Part shown: positions 37,510 through 46,702 of the stretch, one piece after another
Layout of the letters: the number at the start of each line of letters is the position of its first letter
Position numbering within the stretch: the first letter of the stretch is position 1
Source: an uncultured Pelagibacteraceae bacterium
GTDB taxonomy: Bacteria; Pseudomonadota; Alphaproteobacteria; Pelagibacterales; Pelagibacteraceae
NCBI GenBank assembly: GCA_902555185.1
Contig: CACDSA010000006.1
Coordinates: forward strand, 1-53,790
DNA: 53,790 nucleotides
Reading direction: 5' to 3'
The notes under the pieces: generated by a model
The model's input: only the letters and a program-made list of their open reading frames with translations
What the model was told of the DNA's origin: nothing
The model's database searches: none
Made by a program: the position numbers and the translations under genes

Positions 37510-38061
37510 TCAATTTTTTTTATCATTTAGAGGAAAATTGAACTCCTTAAGAAGCTCCACTGTTCCCTCCTTGTTTTTACTTGTTGTTACAATTGTAATA
37601 TCCATACCTCTAATTTTATCAACTTTATCAAAATTTACCTCTGGAAAAATAATATGCTCTTTAATTCCAAATGAAAAATTAAACGAATCATCGATACCTT
37701 TAGATGATAAACCTCTAAAATCTTTAATTCTTGGTAATGCAATATTTACTAAACGATCAATAAATTCGTACATTTTATATGATCTAAGAGTTACTTTTAC
37801 CCCTGCATTAGACCCTTTTCTTGTTTTAAAGTTAGATATTGATTTTTTAAATTTGGTAATTACAGGTTTTTGACCAGCTATTAATGATAGATCTTCAGAA
37901 CACGCTTTTAATTTTTTTCCATCAGACGCATCTTCACCTAGTCCCATATTTAAAATAATTTTTTCTATTTTTGGAACCTCATTCTTATTTTTTAGAGATA
38001 ATTTACCTATTAGATTTGTTATCATCTCTTTTTCATATGCAATTTTTAATCTTGGTATCAT
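37510..38061 (-). CDS. rplE: 50S ribosomal protein L5
   Basis: L5 binds 5S rRNA and contacts the P-site tRNA. The 183-residue protein has KIEKIILNMGLGEDASDGKK, GQKPVITKFKKSISNFKTRK and FSFGIKEHIIFPEVNFD. It overlaps rplX by four bases. Confidence 0.97.
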   Translation of the reverse strand: MIPRLKIAYEKEMITNLIGKLSLKNKNEVPKIEKIILNMGLGEDASDGKKLKACSEDLSLIAGQKPVITKFKKSISNFKTRKGSNAGVKVTLRSYKMYEFIDRLVNIALPRIKDFRGLSSKGIDDSFNFSFGIKEHIIFPEVNFDKVDKIRGMDITIVTTSKNKEGTVELLKEFNFPLNDKKN

Positions 38062-38309
38062 TTTTTAGCTACTACCTTTTTTTTAACTTTTTTTTCATCA
38101 ATATTTTTTACATTTGACAAATGAATAAAACTTTCTTTTGAAATAATTCCACCTTTATTTTCTTTTGTAGGTTTTAAATGTCTTTTTATCATACCTATAG
38201 ATTTAATCTTTATCTTCTCAGCTTTTCTATTTATCTCTAGTACCTCGCCAGTTTTTCCCTTATCTTTACCGCTAATAATTTTTACTTGAATTCCTTTTTT
38301 TAAAATCAT
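38058..38309 (-). CDS. rplX: 50S ribosomal protein L24
   Basis: L24 starts large-subunit assembly. The 83-residue protein has the KOW motif KIISGKDKGKTGEVLEINRK. It is shorter than the roughly 104 residues of E. coli L24 and ends in a lysine-rich tail. It follows rplN by one base. Confidence 0.95.
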   Translation of the reverse strand: MILKKGIQVKIISGKDKGKTGEVLEINRKAEKIKIKSIGMIKRHLKPTKENKGGIISKESFIHLSNVKNIDEKKVKKKVVAKK

Positions 38310-38310
38310 T

Positions 38311-38679
38311 TTATAATACCTCTGGTGCTAAAGAAATAATTTTTGTATGTCCTCTAGATCTTAATTCTCGTGTTACTGGTCCAAAAATTCTGGTACCGAT
38401 AGGTTCACCTTTGTCATCAGTCAATACAACAGCATTTGAGTCAAATTGCACCTTTGATCCGTCGTCTCTATAAATCTCTTTTCGTGTTCTGACAACTACT
38501 GCCTTGTGAACAGCGCCTTTTTTCACTTTTCCTTTCGGAATAGCATCTTTAACACTTATAACTATAAGATCGCCAACAGAAGCATACCTTCTTTTTGAGC
38601 CACCTAAAACTTTTATACACTCAACCCTTTTTGCTCCGGTGTTATCAGCTACTGAAAGTTCTGTTTGTATTTGTATCAT
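38311..38679 (-). CDS. rplN: 50S ribosomal protein L14
   Basis: L14 forms inter-subunit bridges with 16S rRNA. The 122-residue protein starts [20 protein letters not shown] and has [10 protein letters not shown] and the [13 protein letters not shown] ending, all standard. It overlaps rpsQ by one base. Confidence 0.98.
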   Translation of the reverse strand: MIQIQTELSVADNTGAKRVECIKVLGGSKRRYASVGDLIVISVKDAIPKGKVKKGAVHKAVVVRTRKEIYRDDGSKVQFDSNAVVLTDDKGEPIGTRIFGPVTRELRSRGHTKIISLAPEVL

Positions 38680-38906
38680 TATTCTATTACCTGCCAGGTT
38701 TTCTTTTTTGAAAAAGGTTTGCTTTCTATTATTGAAACTTTTTCACCTTCTTTAAATTTATTTTTTTCATCATGAGCATGATATTTTTTTGATCTTTTAA
38801 TAACTTTTTCATAAAAAGGATGTTTAAATTTCCTTGTTACTTCGACAACAACAGTCTTGTCATTTTTTGCGCTTGTAATAATTCCTTTTAAAATTTTTTT
38901 TGTCAT
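38679..38906 (-). CDS. rpsQ: 30S ribosomal protein S17
   Basis: S17 is a primary 16S rRNA binder with an OB fold. The 75-residue protein has [20 protein letters not shown] and [20 protein letters not shown]. It overlaps rpmC by four bases. Confidence 0.97.
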   Translation of the reverse strand: MTKKILKGIITSAKNDKTVVVEVTRKFKHPFYEKVIKRSKKYHAHDEKNKFKEGEKVSIIESKPFSKKKTWQVIE

Positions 38907-39091
38907 TTTGAATTTTTTATTGTTGTATATAATCTTGCAATGCTTTTCCTAATTTGACTGTATTGAGCAGGATTATTTATTTGATTATTAATCTTTTTAA
39001 ATCTAATATTAAACAGATCTTTCTTCAGCGATAATAATTTCTTTTCAGCCTGGTCTTTTGTCAATTTTTTATCTTCTTTTTTTTTAACCAT
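38903..39091 (-). CDS. rpmC: 50S ribosomal protein L29
   Basis: L29 lies at the exit tunnel next to L23. The 62-residue helical hairpin has [20 protein letters not shown] and [19 protein letters not shown], matching the family. The order rplP-rpmC-rpsQ is normal. Confidence 0.95.
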   Translation of the reverse strand: MVKKKEDKKLTKDQAEKKLLSLKKDLFNIRFKKINNQINNPAQYSQIRKSIARLYTTIKNSK

Positions 39092-39094
39092 TTT

Positions 39095-39499
39095 TTATCT
39101 CTTTATAAACTTTGTTTTTATAGGTAATTTTGCTGAAGCCTTATATAAAGCCTCTCGAGCAATTTCCTCGCTTACTCCGTCTATTTCAAAAATAATACGT
39201 CCTGGTTTCACTCTGCATGCATAGTATTCAGGTGAACCTTTACCTTTACCCATTCTTACCTCTGTAGGTTTTTTTGAAACTGGAATATTTGGAAAAATTC
39301 TTGTCCAAACTTTACCTGTTCTTTTCATGTACCTTGTCAACGCAACTCTTGCTGCTTCTATTTGTTTTCCAATTATTCTCTCTGGTTCAATGGCTTTTAA
39401 ACCAAATTGCCCATAGTTAAGTTTTACAGCCCGAGAGGCATTTCCATGTATTCTTCCTTTAAATGCTTTTCTAAACTTAGTTCTGACTGGTTGTAGCAT
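39095..39499 (-). CDS. rplP: 50S ribosomal protein L16
   Basis: L16 is near the A site of the peptidyl transferase centre. The 134-residue protein opens [19 protein letters not shown] and has [39 protein letters not shown] and FEIDGV. The start lies 23 bases inside rpsC; it matches the conserved N-terminus, so the overlap is real. Confidence 0.97.
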   Translation of the reverse strand: MLQPVRTKFRKAFKGRIHGNASRAVKLNYGQFGLKAIEPERIIGKQIEAARVALTRYMKRTGKVWTRIFPNIPVSKKPTEVRMGKGKGSPEYYACRVKPGRIIFEIDGVSEEIAREALYKASAKLPIKTKFIKR

Positions 39500-40163
39500 T
39501 TTTTACCCTTTCTTTTTTTTCTTTATCAACATCTTTAGCCATTAATTCACCTTTATATATCCAAACTTTTACACCAATAATGCCGTAAGTAGTTAAAGCC
39601 TCTGCAAAACCATAGTCAATATCAGCTCTCAAAGTGTGTGAAGGTATGCTTCCCTCTCTCAACCACTCTGTCCTAGCTATTTCGTTTCCAGCAAGCCTTC
39701 CACTTAGCATTACTTTAATACCTTTAGCATTTAATCTCATAGCGGACTGCATTGCTCTTTTCATTGCACGTCTATAGGCGACTCTTTTCACAAGCTGTTG
39801 AGCAATATTTTCTGCAACGAGATTTGAATTTAGCTCAGGTTTTTTTATTTCTTTGATGTTTACATTCACATCCCCATCTGTAATTTTCATTATATTCTTT
39901 TTAATTTTTTCAATATCAGCACCTTTCTTTCCAATAACAAATCCTGGTCTGGAGGTGTGTATTGAAACAGTACATTTTTTAGAAGATCTCTCTATTATTA
40001 TTTCTGAAACTCCTGAATTAGTTATATTTTTTTTTATATAATTTCTAATTTTAAAATCCTCTATTAAATACCTACCAAAATCCTTTTTCTTAGCAAACCA
40101 AGTTGAGTCCCATCCTCTATTAATACCTAATCTAAGACCTATCGGATTAATTTTTTGTCCCAT
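39477..40163 (-). CDS. rpsC: 30S ribosomal protein S3
   Basis: S3 forms part of the mRNA entry tunnel. The 228-residue protein starts [23 protein letters not shown] domain holds [17 protein letters not shown], and the C-terminal domain has [13 protein letters not shown] and [18 protein letters not shown]. It overlaps rplP by 23 bases. Confidence 0.97.
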   Translation of the reverse strand: MGQKINPIGLRLGINRGWDSTWFAKKKDFGRYLIEDFKIRNYIKKNITNSGVSEIIIERSSKKCTVSIHTSRPGFVIGKKGADIEKIKKNIMKITDGDVNVNIKEIKKPELNSNLVAENIAQQLVKRVAYRRAMKRAMQSAMRLNAKGIKVMLSGRLAGNEIARTEWLREGSIPSHTLRADIDYGFAEALTTYGIIGVKVWIYKGELMAKDVDKEKKERVKNATTSQN

Positions 40164-40531
40164 TATTTACTTTCCTTTTTTTTCCTTTTTTCTTCTAAGA
40201 TAATAGTTATTCTGCTAAAAGGTTTCTTTATAGGACTAGCTCTTCCTTTTGCTCTTGGTCTAAACCTTTTCATAACAAGAGATTTTCCTACAAAAGCTTC
40301 TTTTACAAATAAGTTATCTATATCGTACTGAAAATTATTTTCAGCGTTAGATATAGCAGACTTTACAGTTTTGCTTACGTCCTTAGCTATTTTTTTTCTA
40401 GTAAATTCCAAATCTCTCAAAGCAATATCTGCTCTTTTTCCCTTTATAAAATTACAAACTAACGCCAACTTTCTAGGGCTGGTTCTTACATTTTTATTGA
40501 TTGCTTTTATTATTGGGTTATTTCTTTCCAT
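40163..40531 (-). CDS. rplV: 50S ribosomal protein L22
   Basis: L22 lines the exit tunnel with a long beta hairpin. The 122-residue protein has [30 protein letters not shown] and the hairpin tip [20 protein letters not shown]. One-base overlaps link it to rpsS and rpsC. Confidence 0.97.
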   Translation of the reverse strand: MERNNPIIKAINKNVRTSPRKLALVCNFIKGKRADIALRDLEFTRKKIAKDVSKTVKSAISNAENNFQYDIDNLFVKEAFVGKSLVMKRFRPRAKGRASPIKKPFSRITIILEEKRKKKESK

Positions 40532-40854
40532 TATTTTTTATCTCCCGGAGCAGGTTTGGTAGTTGCTGCCGGAGCAGCCGCTGCTGCTTTTTTATCAGCA
40601 GGTGTGTGTCCTTTAAATGTTCTAGTTGGTGCAAATTCACCTAATTTATGTCCCACCATCTCTTCTGAAATCGTAATTGGAATAAATGATTTTCCATTAT
40701 GGATCATAAAACTATGGCCGACAAAATCTGGAATAATAGTTGAGTTTCTTGACCAAGTTTTTATTGGTTTCTTATTAGGAGTACCTTTAAGTTTATCAAT
40801 TTTCTTTAATAAGCTTGGATGTACAAATGGTCCTTTCCAAATTGATCTAGTCAT
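40531..40854 (-). CDS. rpsS: 30S ribosomal protein S19 with an Ala/Pro-rich tail
   Basis: S19 is in the small-subunit head and pairs with S13. The core is normal: [40 protein letters not shown] and [18 protein letters not shown]. The protein has 107 residues instead of about 92. The extra C-terminal part reads [20 protein letters not shown] then DKK. That stretch is strikingly GC-rich for this genome: 31 of 50 bases at 40541-40590 are G or C. Confidence 0.96.
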   Translation of the reverse strand: MTRSIWKGPFVHPSLLKKIDKLKGTPNKKPIKTWSRNSTIIPDFVGHSFMIHNGKSFIPITISEEMVGHKLGEFAPTRTFKGHTPADKKAAAAAPAATTKPAPGDKK

Positions 40855-41687
40855 TATCTGTTTCTCTTCTTTCTTCTTGTTATAATTAATTTGTCACTTC
40901 TTTTAGGTCTTCTTGTTTTTAATCCCTTAGCTGATTGACCCCATGGGGAAACCGGACTTCTACCACCTGAAGTTTTACCTTCTCCTCCTCCATGAGGGTG
41001 ATCTACTGGATTCATTGCAACACCTCTAGTCTGTGGTCTTTTTCCTCTCCATCTGTTTCTACCTGCTTTACCTATCTTTATATTTTTTTGATCTGGATTT
41101 GACACTGCCCCAATTGTAGCTATACATGAACTACTTACCTTTCTAGTTTCTCCTGATGACAATTTTAAAATAGCATAATCACCATCATAACCTGATAAGT
41201 TTATAGAAGATCCAGCCGATCTAGCCAATTTTCCTCCATTACCAGGAATTAGTTCAACATTGTGTAAAGTTGTTCCAGGTGGAATATCCTTTAGCTCTAA
41301 TGAATTTCCAATTTTAATTTCAACATTTTTTCCAGCTTCAACGGTATCCCCCTTTTTAAGACCTTGAGGACATAAAATGTAAGATTTTTCATTATCCTTG
41401 TAATTAATTAGTGCAATATACGCAGTTCTATTAGGGTCGTATTCAATTCGCTCAACAACACCTGGGATGTTTTTCTTTTTTCTGTAAAAATCAATAACTC
41501 TATATTTGTGTTTAGATCCACCTCCAATATGTCTAGAAGTAATACGACCGTTATTATTTCTTCCTCCGGTAAAATTTTGTCCTTTTGTAAGAGGCTTGTA
41601 TGGAGCACCTTTCCATAAACTACTTTTATCTAAAACAACTGTGCCTCTAGTAGATTTCGTATATGGCTTGAAAGTTTTTAATGTCAT
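40854..41687 (-). CDS. rplB: 50S ribosomal protein L2
   Basis: L2 is needed for subunit association and peptidyl transfer. The 277-residue protein has [37 protein letters not shown], and the C-terminal [20 protein letters not shown], including the histidine loop. It ends one base into rpsS. Confidence 0.98.
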   Translation of the reverse strand: MTLKTFKPYTKSTRGTVVLDKSSLWKGAPYKPLTKGQNFTGGRNNNGRITSRHIGGGSKHKYRVIDFYRKKKNIPGVVERIEYDPNRTAYIALINYKDNEKSYILCPQGLKKGDTVEAGKNVEIKIGNSLELKDIPPGTTLHNVELIPGNGGKLARSAGSSINLSGYDGDYAILKLSSGETRKVSSSCIATIGAVSNPDQKNIKIGKAGRNRWRGKRPQTRGVAMNPVDHPHGGGEGKTSGGRSPVSPWGQSAKGLKTRRPKRSDKLIITRRKKRNR

Positions 41688-41689
41688 TA

Positions 41690-41983
41690 TTATATCCCAG
41701 TTGTTAAATCTATACTTTGGCCTTTTTTGAGTGTAACGATCGCTTTTTTATACCCACTTTTGAAAGATTTTCTTCCTTGTCTCATTTTCTGTTTAGTTTT
41801 TTGATTAATAATGTTAATTTTAACTACATTAACTTTAAAAAGTTTTTCTATGCTTTTCTTTATAGAAAATTTATTAGCTTTTTCATGAACTTTAAATACC
41901 GTTTTATTCTGTTCAGAAAGAATTGTTGCTTTCTCTGTTATGATTGGATGCCTAATTGAATCTATGTAATTAATTTTTTTCAT
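41690..41983 (-). CDS. rplW: 50S ribosomal protein L23
   Basis: L23 at the exit tunnel is the docking site for trigger factor and SRP. The 97-residue protein has [20 protein letters not shown] and [18 protein letters not shown]. It overlaps rplD by 14 bases and precedes rplB by two. Confidence 0.96.
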   Translation of the reverse strand: MKKINYIDSIRHPIITEKATILSEQNKTVFKVHEKANKFSIKKSIEKLFKVNVVKINIINQKTKQKMRQGRKSFKSGYKKAIVTLKKGQSIDLTTGI

Positions 41984-42605
41984 TTAATATTCTTTCTTGA
42001 ATTTTTTTTGCAGAGGACGAAGTGATAATTACTTTTTTATATTTAAAAATATCGTAAATATTTGCTCCCTCATCTTTTATAAGTTTAATATTTTTAATAT
42101 TCCTAGCAGATTTATTTATATTTTTAAGTGTGTCATTATCAGATATAATTAGAACATTTGATAAGTTATTTTTTTCTAAAAAGGCATTAAATTCTTTTGT
42201 TTTTTTTATCTCATTTTTTACATCAGCAAGTATGTGTAAATTTTTATCTAAGTTTTTTTTAGATAAAGTTTGGGCTAAAGCTAATTTTCTAACTTTTTTG
42301 TTAATTTTTTTAATCTTATAAGAAGATCCTTTTGGTCCATGAGCCACACCACCTCCTACAAATAAAGGTGCTTTTCTACTTGCATGTCTTGCTCCACCTC
42401 CCCCTTTTTGGGCAACAATTTTTTTTGTAGAACCTCTAATTTCATTACGTTGTTTAGTTTTTGCAACCCTTGGCTTCGCATGATTAAGCTGCCAATCTAT
42501 TACATATTTAATAAGTTTATAATTCACCTTTAATTTGATTAATTTGTCAGATATTTCTATTGAATTGCTTTTGCTACCATCAATATTCAAAAGGGGAAGT
42601 TTCAT
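41970..42605 (-). CDS. rplD: 50S ribosomal protein L4
   Basis: L4 lines the exit tunnel; in E. coli it also represses the S10 operon. The 211-residue protein has the loop RGSTKKIVAQKGGGGARHAS followed by RKAPLFVGGGVAHGPK, characteristic of L4. The start directly follows the rplC stop. Confidence 0.96.
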   Translation of the reverse strand: MKLPLLNIDGSKSNSIEISDKLIKLKVNYKLIKYVIDWQLNHAKPRVAKTKQRNEIRGSTKKIVAQKGGGGARHASRKAPLFVGGGVAHGPKGSSYKIKKINKKVRKLALAQTLSKKNLDKNLHILADVKNEIKKTKEFNAFLEKNNLSNVLIISDNDTLKNINKSARNIKNIKLIKDEGANIYDIFKYKKVIITSSSAKKIQERILNEKN

Positions 42606-43310
42606 TTATTTTTTACCTTTCTTAGCAGCTGCAGCTTTAATTTTAGCTTCATATTTTTCCTTAATAGTTTTTCTTTTCACATTTTTAACGGACTCTCTTA
42701 GAAAAACTTTTGAGTTTTTCGAGCCTGGTATTGATCCTTTTAAATAAATTAAATTGTTCTCTACATCAGATTTTATTATTTCAAGATTTAACATAGTTCG
42801 CAACTTATCGCCCATGTGCCCTGCCATTTTTTTTCCTTTAAAAACTTTTCCTGGATCTTGTCTCTGTCCTGTTGAACCGTGTGACCTGTGTGAAACAGAA
42901 ACACCATGCGAAGCTCTTAAACCTCCAAAATTCCATCTTTTCATAACTCCTGCAAAACCTTTACCAATTGTTTTTGATTTTACATCTAAGAATTTTTTAT
43001 CTTTAAATATTTCAAGACCTAATTCATTACCTTCTTTATACTGGTCTATATTATCTACCCTAAATTCTTTTAAAACTTTTTTCGGTTCTGTATTTTTTTT
43101 TGTAAAAAAACCTTTCATTTGTTTTGATAATTTAGAATTCTTTATTTTGAAAAAACCGATTTTAACAGCGTTATAACCTCGTTTTTCTTTAGAAATTACG
43201 TCTATAACTCTTCCTTTCTCAACTCTTATAACTGTTACTGGAATTGATTGGCCAGTTTGTATAAACTCTCGAGTCATTCCTATTTTCGTTCCTATTAATC
43301 CTATAGTCAT
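42606..43310 (-). CDS. rplC: 50S ribosomal protein L3
   Basis: L3 is an early assembly protein that reaches the peptidyl transferase centre. The 234-residue protein starts GLIGTKIGMTREFIQTGQSI. The loop RASHGVSVSHRSHGSTGQRQ with DPGKVFKGKKMAGHMG is diagnostic. It has a C-terminal lysine/alanine tail. It follows rpsJ by two bases. Confidence 0.97.
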   Translation of the reverse strand: MTIGLIGTKIGMTREFIQTGQSIPVTVIRVEKGRVIDVISKEKRGYNAVKIGFFKIKNSKLSKQMKGFFTKKNTEPKKVLKEFRVDNIDQYKEGNELGLEIFKDKKFLDVKSKTIGKGFAGVMKRWNFGGLRASHGVSVSHRSHGSTGQRQDPGKVFKGKKMAGHMGDKLRTMLNLEIIKSDVENNLIYLKGSIPGSKNSKVFLRESVKNVKRKTIKEKYEAKIKAAAAKKGKK

Positions 43311-43312
43311 AA

Positions 43313-43621
43313 TTATATTTTTATTTCAATATCCACACCTGAAGCTAAGTCTAATTTCATTAAAGCTTCTACAGTTTGTGGAGTAGGTTCTATTATGTCA
43401 ATTAATCTCTTATGAGTTCTTGACTCAAACTGTTCTCTACTCTTCTTATCTATATGAGGAGATCTTAAAACAGTATATCGTTCGATTCTTGTAGGTAATG
43501 GTATCGGCCCTTTAACTTGAGCTCCAGTTCTTTTAGCTGTATTAACAATCTCCTCTGTTGACAGATCTAGGATCTTATTATCATAAGCTTTTAAATGTAT
43601 TCTAATATTTTGATTTTCCAT
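43313..43621 (-). CDS. rpsJ: 30S ribosomal protein S10
   Basis: S10 is in the small-subunit head and, in many bacteria, is also NusE in antitermination. The 102-residue protein has [40 protein letters not shown] and [11 protein letters not shown]. It follows fusA by three bases, so the tuf gene often found between them is absent here. Confidence 0.98.
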   Translation of the reverse strand: MENQNIRIHLKAYDNKILDLSTEEIVNTAKRTGAQVKGPIPLPTRIERYTVLRSPHIDKKSREQFESRTHKRLIDIIEPTPQTVEALMKLDLASGVDIEIKI

Positions 43622-43624
43622 GAT

Positions 43625-45697
43625 TTAAGCTAATTTTTTTGTAACCTCATCTTGCACATTTTGAGGAACTTTATCATAATGGCTAAATTGCATTGTGTAC
43701 TGAGCACGACCTTGAGTTGAGGATCTTAAGTTATTTATATAGCCAAACATGTTAGCTAATGGCACTACAGCATTAATTGCTGTTGCGTTTCCTCTTGGTT
43801 CAGTAGAACCTACTTGTCCTCTTCTACTATTCAAGTCTCCAATAACATCTCCCATAAATTCCTCTGGTGTAACTACTTCGACTTTCATCATAGGTTCCAA
43901 TAATTTAAGAGTAGCTTTTTGGCATGCTTCTCTAAAACAAGATCTGCTGGCAATTTCAAAAGCTAAGACACTTGAGTCCACATCATGATGCAATCCATCT
44001 AAAATTTTTACTTTGTAATCTATTATTGGAAACCCAGCTAGTATTCCACTATCGGCAACACCCTCAACTCCTTTTTCAACACCTGGAATATACTCTTTAG
44101 GAATAGCGCCACCTTTAATTAAATTTTCTATTTCTCGTCCTTTTCCAGCCTCCAGCGGCTCAACACTTAACCTTACTTTGGCAAATTGACCAGCCCCACC
44201 ACTCTGCTTTTTGTGAATGTATTCCATTTCTGCTGATGATAAAATTGTTTCTCTATATGCTACTTGAGGTGCACCAATGTTTGCTTCAACTTTGAATTCC
44301 CTTTTCATTCTATCAACGATTATATCTAAATGTAATTCACCCATACCTTTAATAATTGTCTGACCTGACTCCTCGTCTGAGGAAACCCTGAATGATGGAT
44401 CTTCCTTCGCTAATCTGGCTAAAGCCTCACCCATTTTTTCTTGGTCACCTTTTGTTTTTGGTTCAACTGCAATTTCAATTACAGGATCTGGGAACTCCAT
44501 TGGCTCGAGTAAAACTGGATTTTTATTATCACACAAAGTATGCCCTGTAATAGTATGTTTCAAACCCGCTAACGCTACTATATCTCCTGCAGAAGCAGAT
44601 TTTATATCTTCTCTACTATTAGCGTGCATTAAAAGCATTCTACCTATTCTTTCATCCTTATCTTTAGATGAATTTAGAATGGAAGTGCCCGCATTTAGTG
44701 TACCAGAATATATTCTTATAAAAGTAAGTGATCCAACAAATGGGTCATTAGCAACTTTAAATGCTAAAGCCGAAAAACTCTCTTTTTCATTAAAATTCAT
44801 TTTTACTTTTTCCTCAGATCCAACCTTAGTTCCTTCTATTGATTTTAAATCATTAGGACTTGGTAAATAATCAATAACCGCATCAAGTAAAGGCTGAACA
44901 CCTTTATTTTTAAATGCTGATCCAGTTAAAATTGGTACAAAATTGAACCCAAGAGTTCCTTTACGAACACACTTAATTAGGTCAGTTTCTGATGGTTCTT
45001 TGCCATCTAAGTAAGCCTCCATTAGTTTTTCGTCTTCCTCAACAGCTGTTTCAACTAAATTTTTTCTATACTGATCAGCTTTCTCTTTTAAATCATTAGG
45101 AATATCAATAAATTCGAATTTTGCACCTAAGTCTTCATTTTGCCAAACTATACCTTTCATTTTAACCAAATCTATAACTCCCTTTAATTCAGCTTCTGAT
45201 CCTATTGGAAGTTGTAATGGCAATGGTTTACATCCAAGTCTTTCTTTGATCATATCTACACATCTGTAAAAATCGGCCCCAGTTCTATCTAGTTTATTAA
45301 CAAAACAAATTCTTGGAACTTTATACTTGTCTGCTTGCCGCCAAACAGTTTCTGATTGAGGTTCTACACCAGCTACGCCATCAAACACAGCTACTGCTCC
45401 ATCCAAAACCTTCAAGGATCTTTCAACTTCAATAGTAAAATCTACGTGTCCAGGTGTATCTATAATGTTTATTCTGTGATCTCTCCAAAAACAAGTCGTT
45501 GCTGCAGAAGTAATAGTAATTCCTCTCTCTTGCTCCTGTTCCATCCAGTCCATAGTGGCAGCACCATCGTGTACTTCGCCGATTTTATGACTTTTACCAG
45601 TATAATAAAGTATCCTTTCGGTAGTTGTGGTCTTGCCGGCATCAATGTGAGCCATAATTCCAATATTTCTATATTTATCTAAAGTGTACTTTGCCAT
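43625..45697 (-). CDS. fusA: Elongation factor G
   Basis: EF-G is the GTPase that drives translocation. The 690-residue protein has the G motifs AHIDAGKT (16-23), DTPGH (80-84) and NKLD (134-137), the switch [12 protein letters not shown], and the domain IV and V blocks typical of bacterial EF-G, including [16 protein letters not shown] near the C-terminus. It lies 6 bases after rpsG in the str operon. Confidence 0.98.
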   Translation of the reverse strand: MAKYTLDKYRNIGIMAHIDAGKTTTTERILYYTGKSHKIGEVHDGAATMDWMEQEQERGITITSAATTCFWRDHRINIIDTPGHVDFTIEVERSLKVLDGAVAVFDGVAGVEPQSETVWRQADKYKVPRICFVNKLDRTGADFYRCVDMIKERLGCKPLPLQLPIGSEAELKGVIDLVKMKGIVWQNEDLGAKFEFIDIPNDLKEKADQYRKNLVETAVEEDEKLMEAYLDGKEPSETDLIKCVRKGTLGFNFVPILTGSAFKNKGVQPLLDAVIDYLPSPNDLKSIEGTKVGSEEKVKMNFNEKESFSALAFKVANDPFVGSLTFIRIYSGTLNAGTSILNSSKDKDERIGRMLLMHANSREDIKSASAGDIVALAGLKHTITGHTLCDNKNPVLLEPMEFPDPVIEIAVEPKTKGDQEKMGEALARLAKEDPSFRVSSDEESGQTIIKGMGELHLDIIVDRMKREFKVEANIGAPQVAYRETILSSAEMEYIHKKQSGGAGQFAKVRLSVEPLEAGKGREIENLIKGGAIPKEYIPGVEKGVEGVADSGILAGFPIIDYKVKILDGLHHDVDSSVLAFEIASRSCFREACQKATLKLLEPMMKVEVVTPEEFMGDVIGDLNSRRGQVGSTEPRGNATAINAVVPLANMFGYINNLRSSTQGRAQYTMQFSHYDKVPQNVQDEVTKKLA

Positions 45698-45703
45698 AAA
45701 TTT

Positions 45704-46174
45704 TTACCACCTAAAATGTGCGAAAGCTTTATTAGACTCTGCCATTTTATGTGTGTCTTCTCTTTTTTTTATTGCAGAACCTTTATTTTGTGAGGCGTCC
45801 ATTAGTTCAGCATAAAGTTTTTCTGCCATCGTTTTATTTTTCCTTTTTCTTGTAGCGTCCATAATCCATCTTAGAGCTAAAGCCTGTGCTCTTTTTGATT
45901 TTACCTCAACAGGAACTTGATAAGTTGCCCCTCCGACTCTTCTAGATCTACATTCTAAGTTTGGTTTAACGTTGCTTATTGCTGAGTTAAAAATTTTTAA
46001 AGGATCTTCATTATTTTTTGATTTAATTTTATCCAGGGCGTCATAAAGAATTTTTTCTGCTGTAGATCTCTTACCGTCATACATAATAGAATTAATAAAT
46101 TTTGATACTATTTCAGAACGAAACTTAGGATCTGGGTAAACTTTTCTGATTGGAGCTTTTCTTTTTCTAGACAT
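45704..46174 (-). CDS. rpsG: 30S ribosomal protein S7
   Basis: S7 starts assembly of the 16S 3' domain and, in E. coli, represses the str operon. The 156-residue protein has [40 protein letters not shown] and [12 protein letters not shown]. It is 6 bases from each neighbour. Confidence 0.98.
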   Translation of the reverse strand: MSRKRKAPIRKVYPDPKFRSEIVSKFINSIMYDGKRSTAEKILYDALDKIKSKNNEDPLKIFNSAISNVKPNLECRSRRVGGATYQVPVEVKSKRAQALALRWIMDATRKRKNKTMAEKLYAELMDASQNKGSAIKKREDTHKMAESNKAFAHFRW

Positions 46175-46180
46175 AATATT

Positions 46181-46552
46181 TTATTTAGGTTTTTTCGCTC
46201 CATAAAGCGATCTTCTTTGTTTTCTATTAGCAACACCTTGTGTATCTAAATTACCTCTTAAAATATGATATCGTACTCCAGGTAAATCCTTCACTCTTCC
46301 GCCTCTTAAAAGAACTACTGAATGCTCTTGTAAATTATGTCCTTCACCTGGAATGTAAGCTGTGACTTCAAAGCCATTAGATAATCTTACACGAGCAACC
46401 TTTCTTAAAGCAGAGTTAGGTTTTTTTGGTGTTGTAGTATAGACTTTAACACATACTCCCCTTTTTAAAGGTTGTTTCTCCAAAGCAGGCACTTTATTTC
46501 TTGCAATTGGTTTAACTCTACCTTTTTTAATCAGCTGGTTAATTGTCGGCAT
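46181..46552 (-). CDS. rpsL: 30S ribosomal protein S12
   Basis: S12 monitors decoding at the A site. The 123-residue protein has [20 protein letters not shown] and [12 protein letters not shown]. The two lysines whose change gives streptomycin resistance in E. coli (K43, K88) are both present, so a wild-type allele is predicted. It is the first gene after the 150-base gap behind rpoC and has its own likely promoter. Confidence 0.98.
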   Translation of the reverse strand: MPTINQLIKKGRVKPIARNKVPALEKQPLKRGVCVKVYTTTPKKPNSALRKVARVRLSNGFEVTAYIPGEGHNLQEHSVVLLRGGRVKDLPGVRYHILRGNLDTQGVANRKQRRSLYGAKKPK

Positions 46553-46606
46553 AAATGTATTTTGAAGTAGAAATAAAGACGTCTAGAATAAATATTTGTT
46601 AGTGTT

Positions 46607-46626
46607 TAAGGTTATAATCCACCTTA
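46607..46626 (-). promoter_or_regulatory. Hairpin in the rpsL leader
   Basis: TAAGGT and ACCTTA form a perfect six-pair stem around an eight-base loop, about 55 bases upstream of the rpsL start and downstream of the candidate promoter. No T-run follows on the minus strand, so it is not a typical terminator. It could be a leader regulatory element, but I cannot assign a ligand. Confidence 0.35.
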
Positions 46627-46650
46627 CTTCTAACATTCAAAATGTGCCGT

Positions 46651-46678
46651 AAACTAGCATTGAATTATTAAAAGTCAA
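46651..46678 (-). promoter_or_regulatory. Candidate promoter for the str operon
   Basis: TTGACT (46678-46673) and TAGTTT (46656-46651) are 16 bases apart. The -10 is weak but the -35 is the same hexamer seen at umuDC, thiV and rpsM. The leader to rpsL would be about 92 bases. The rest of the 46553-46702 gap shows only the hairpin noted separately, and no terminator for rpoC. Confidence 0.5.
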
Positions 46679-46702
46679 TATTATTTAGAGTTTTTTACGT
46701 AC

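Noticed and set aside
42754..43176. A 140-codon frame antisense to rplC
   Set aside because: Mirrors a conserved ribosomal protein; no independent evidence.
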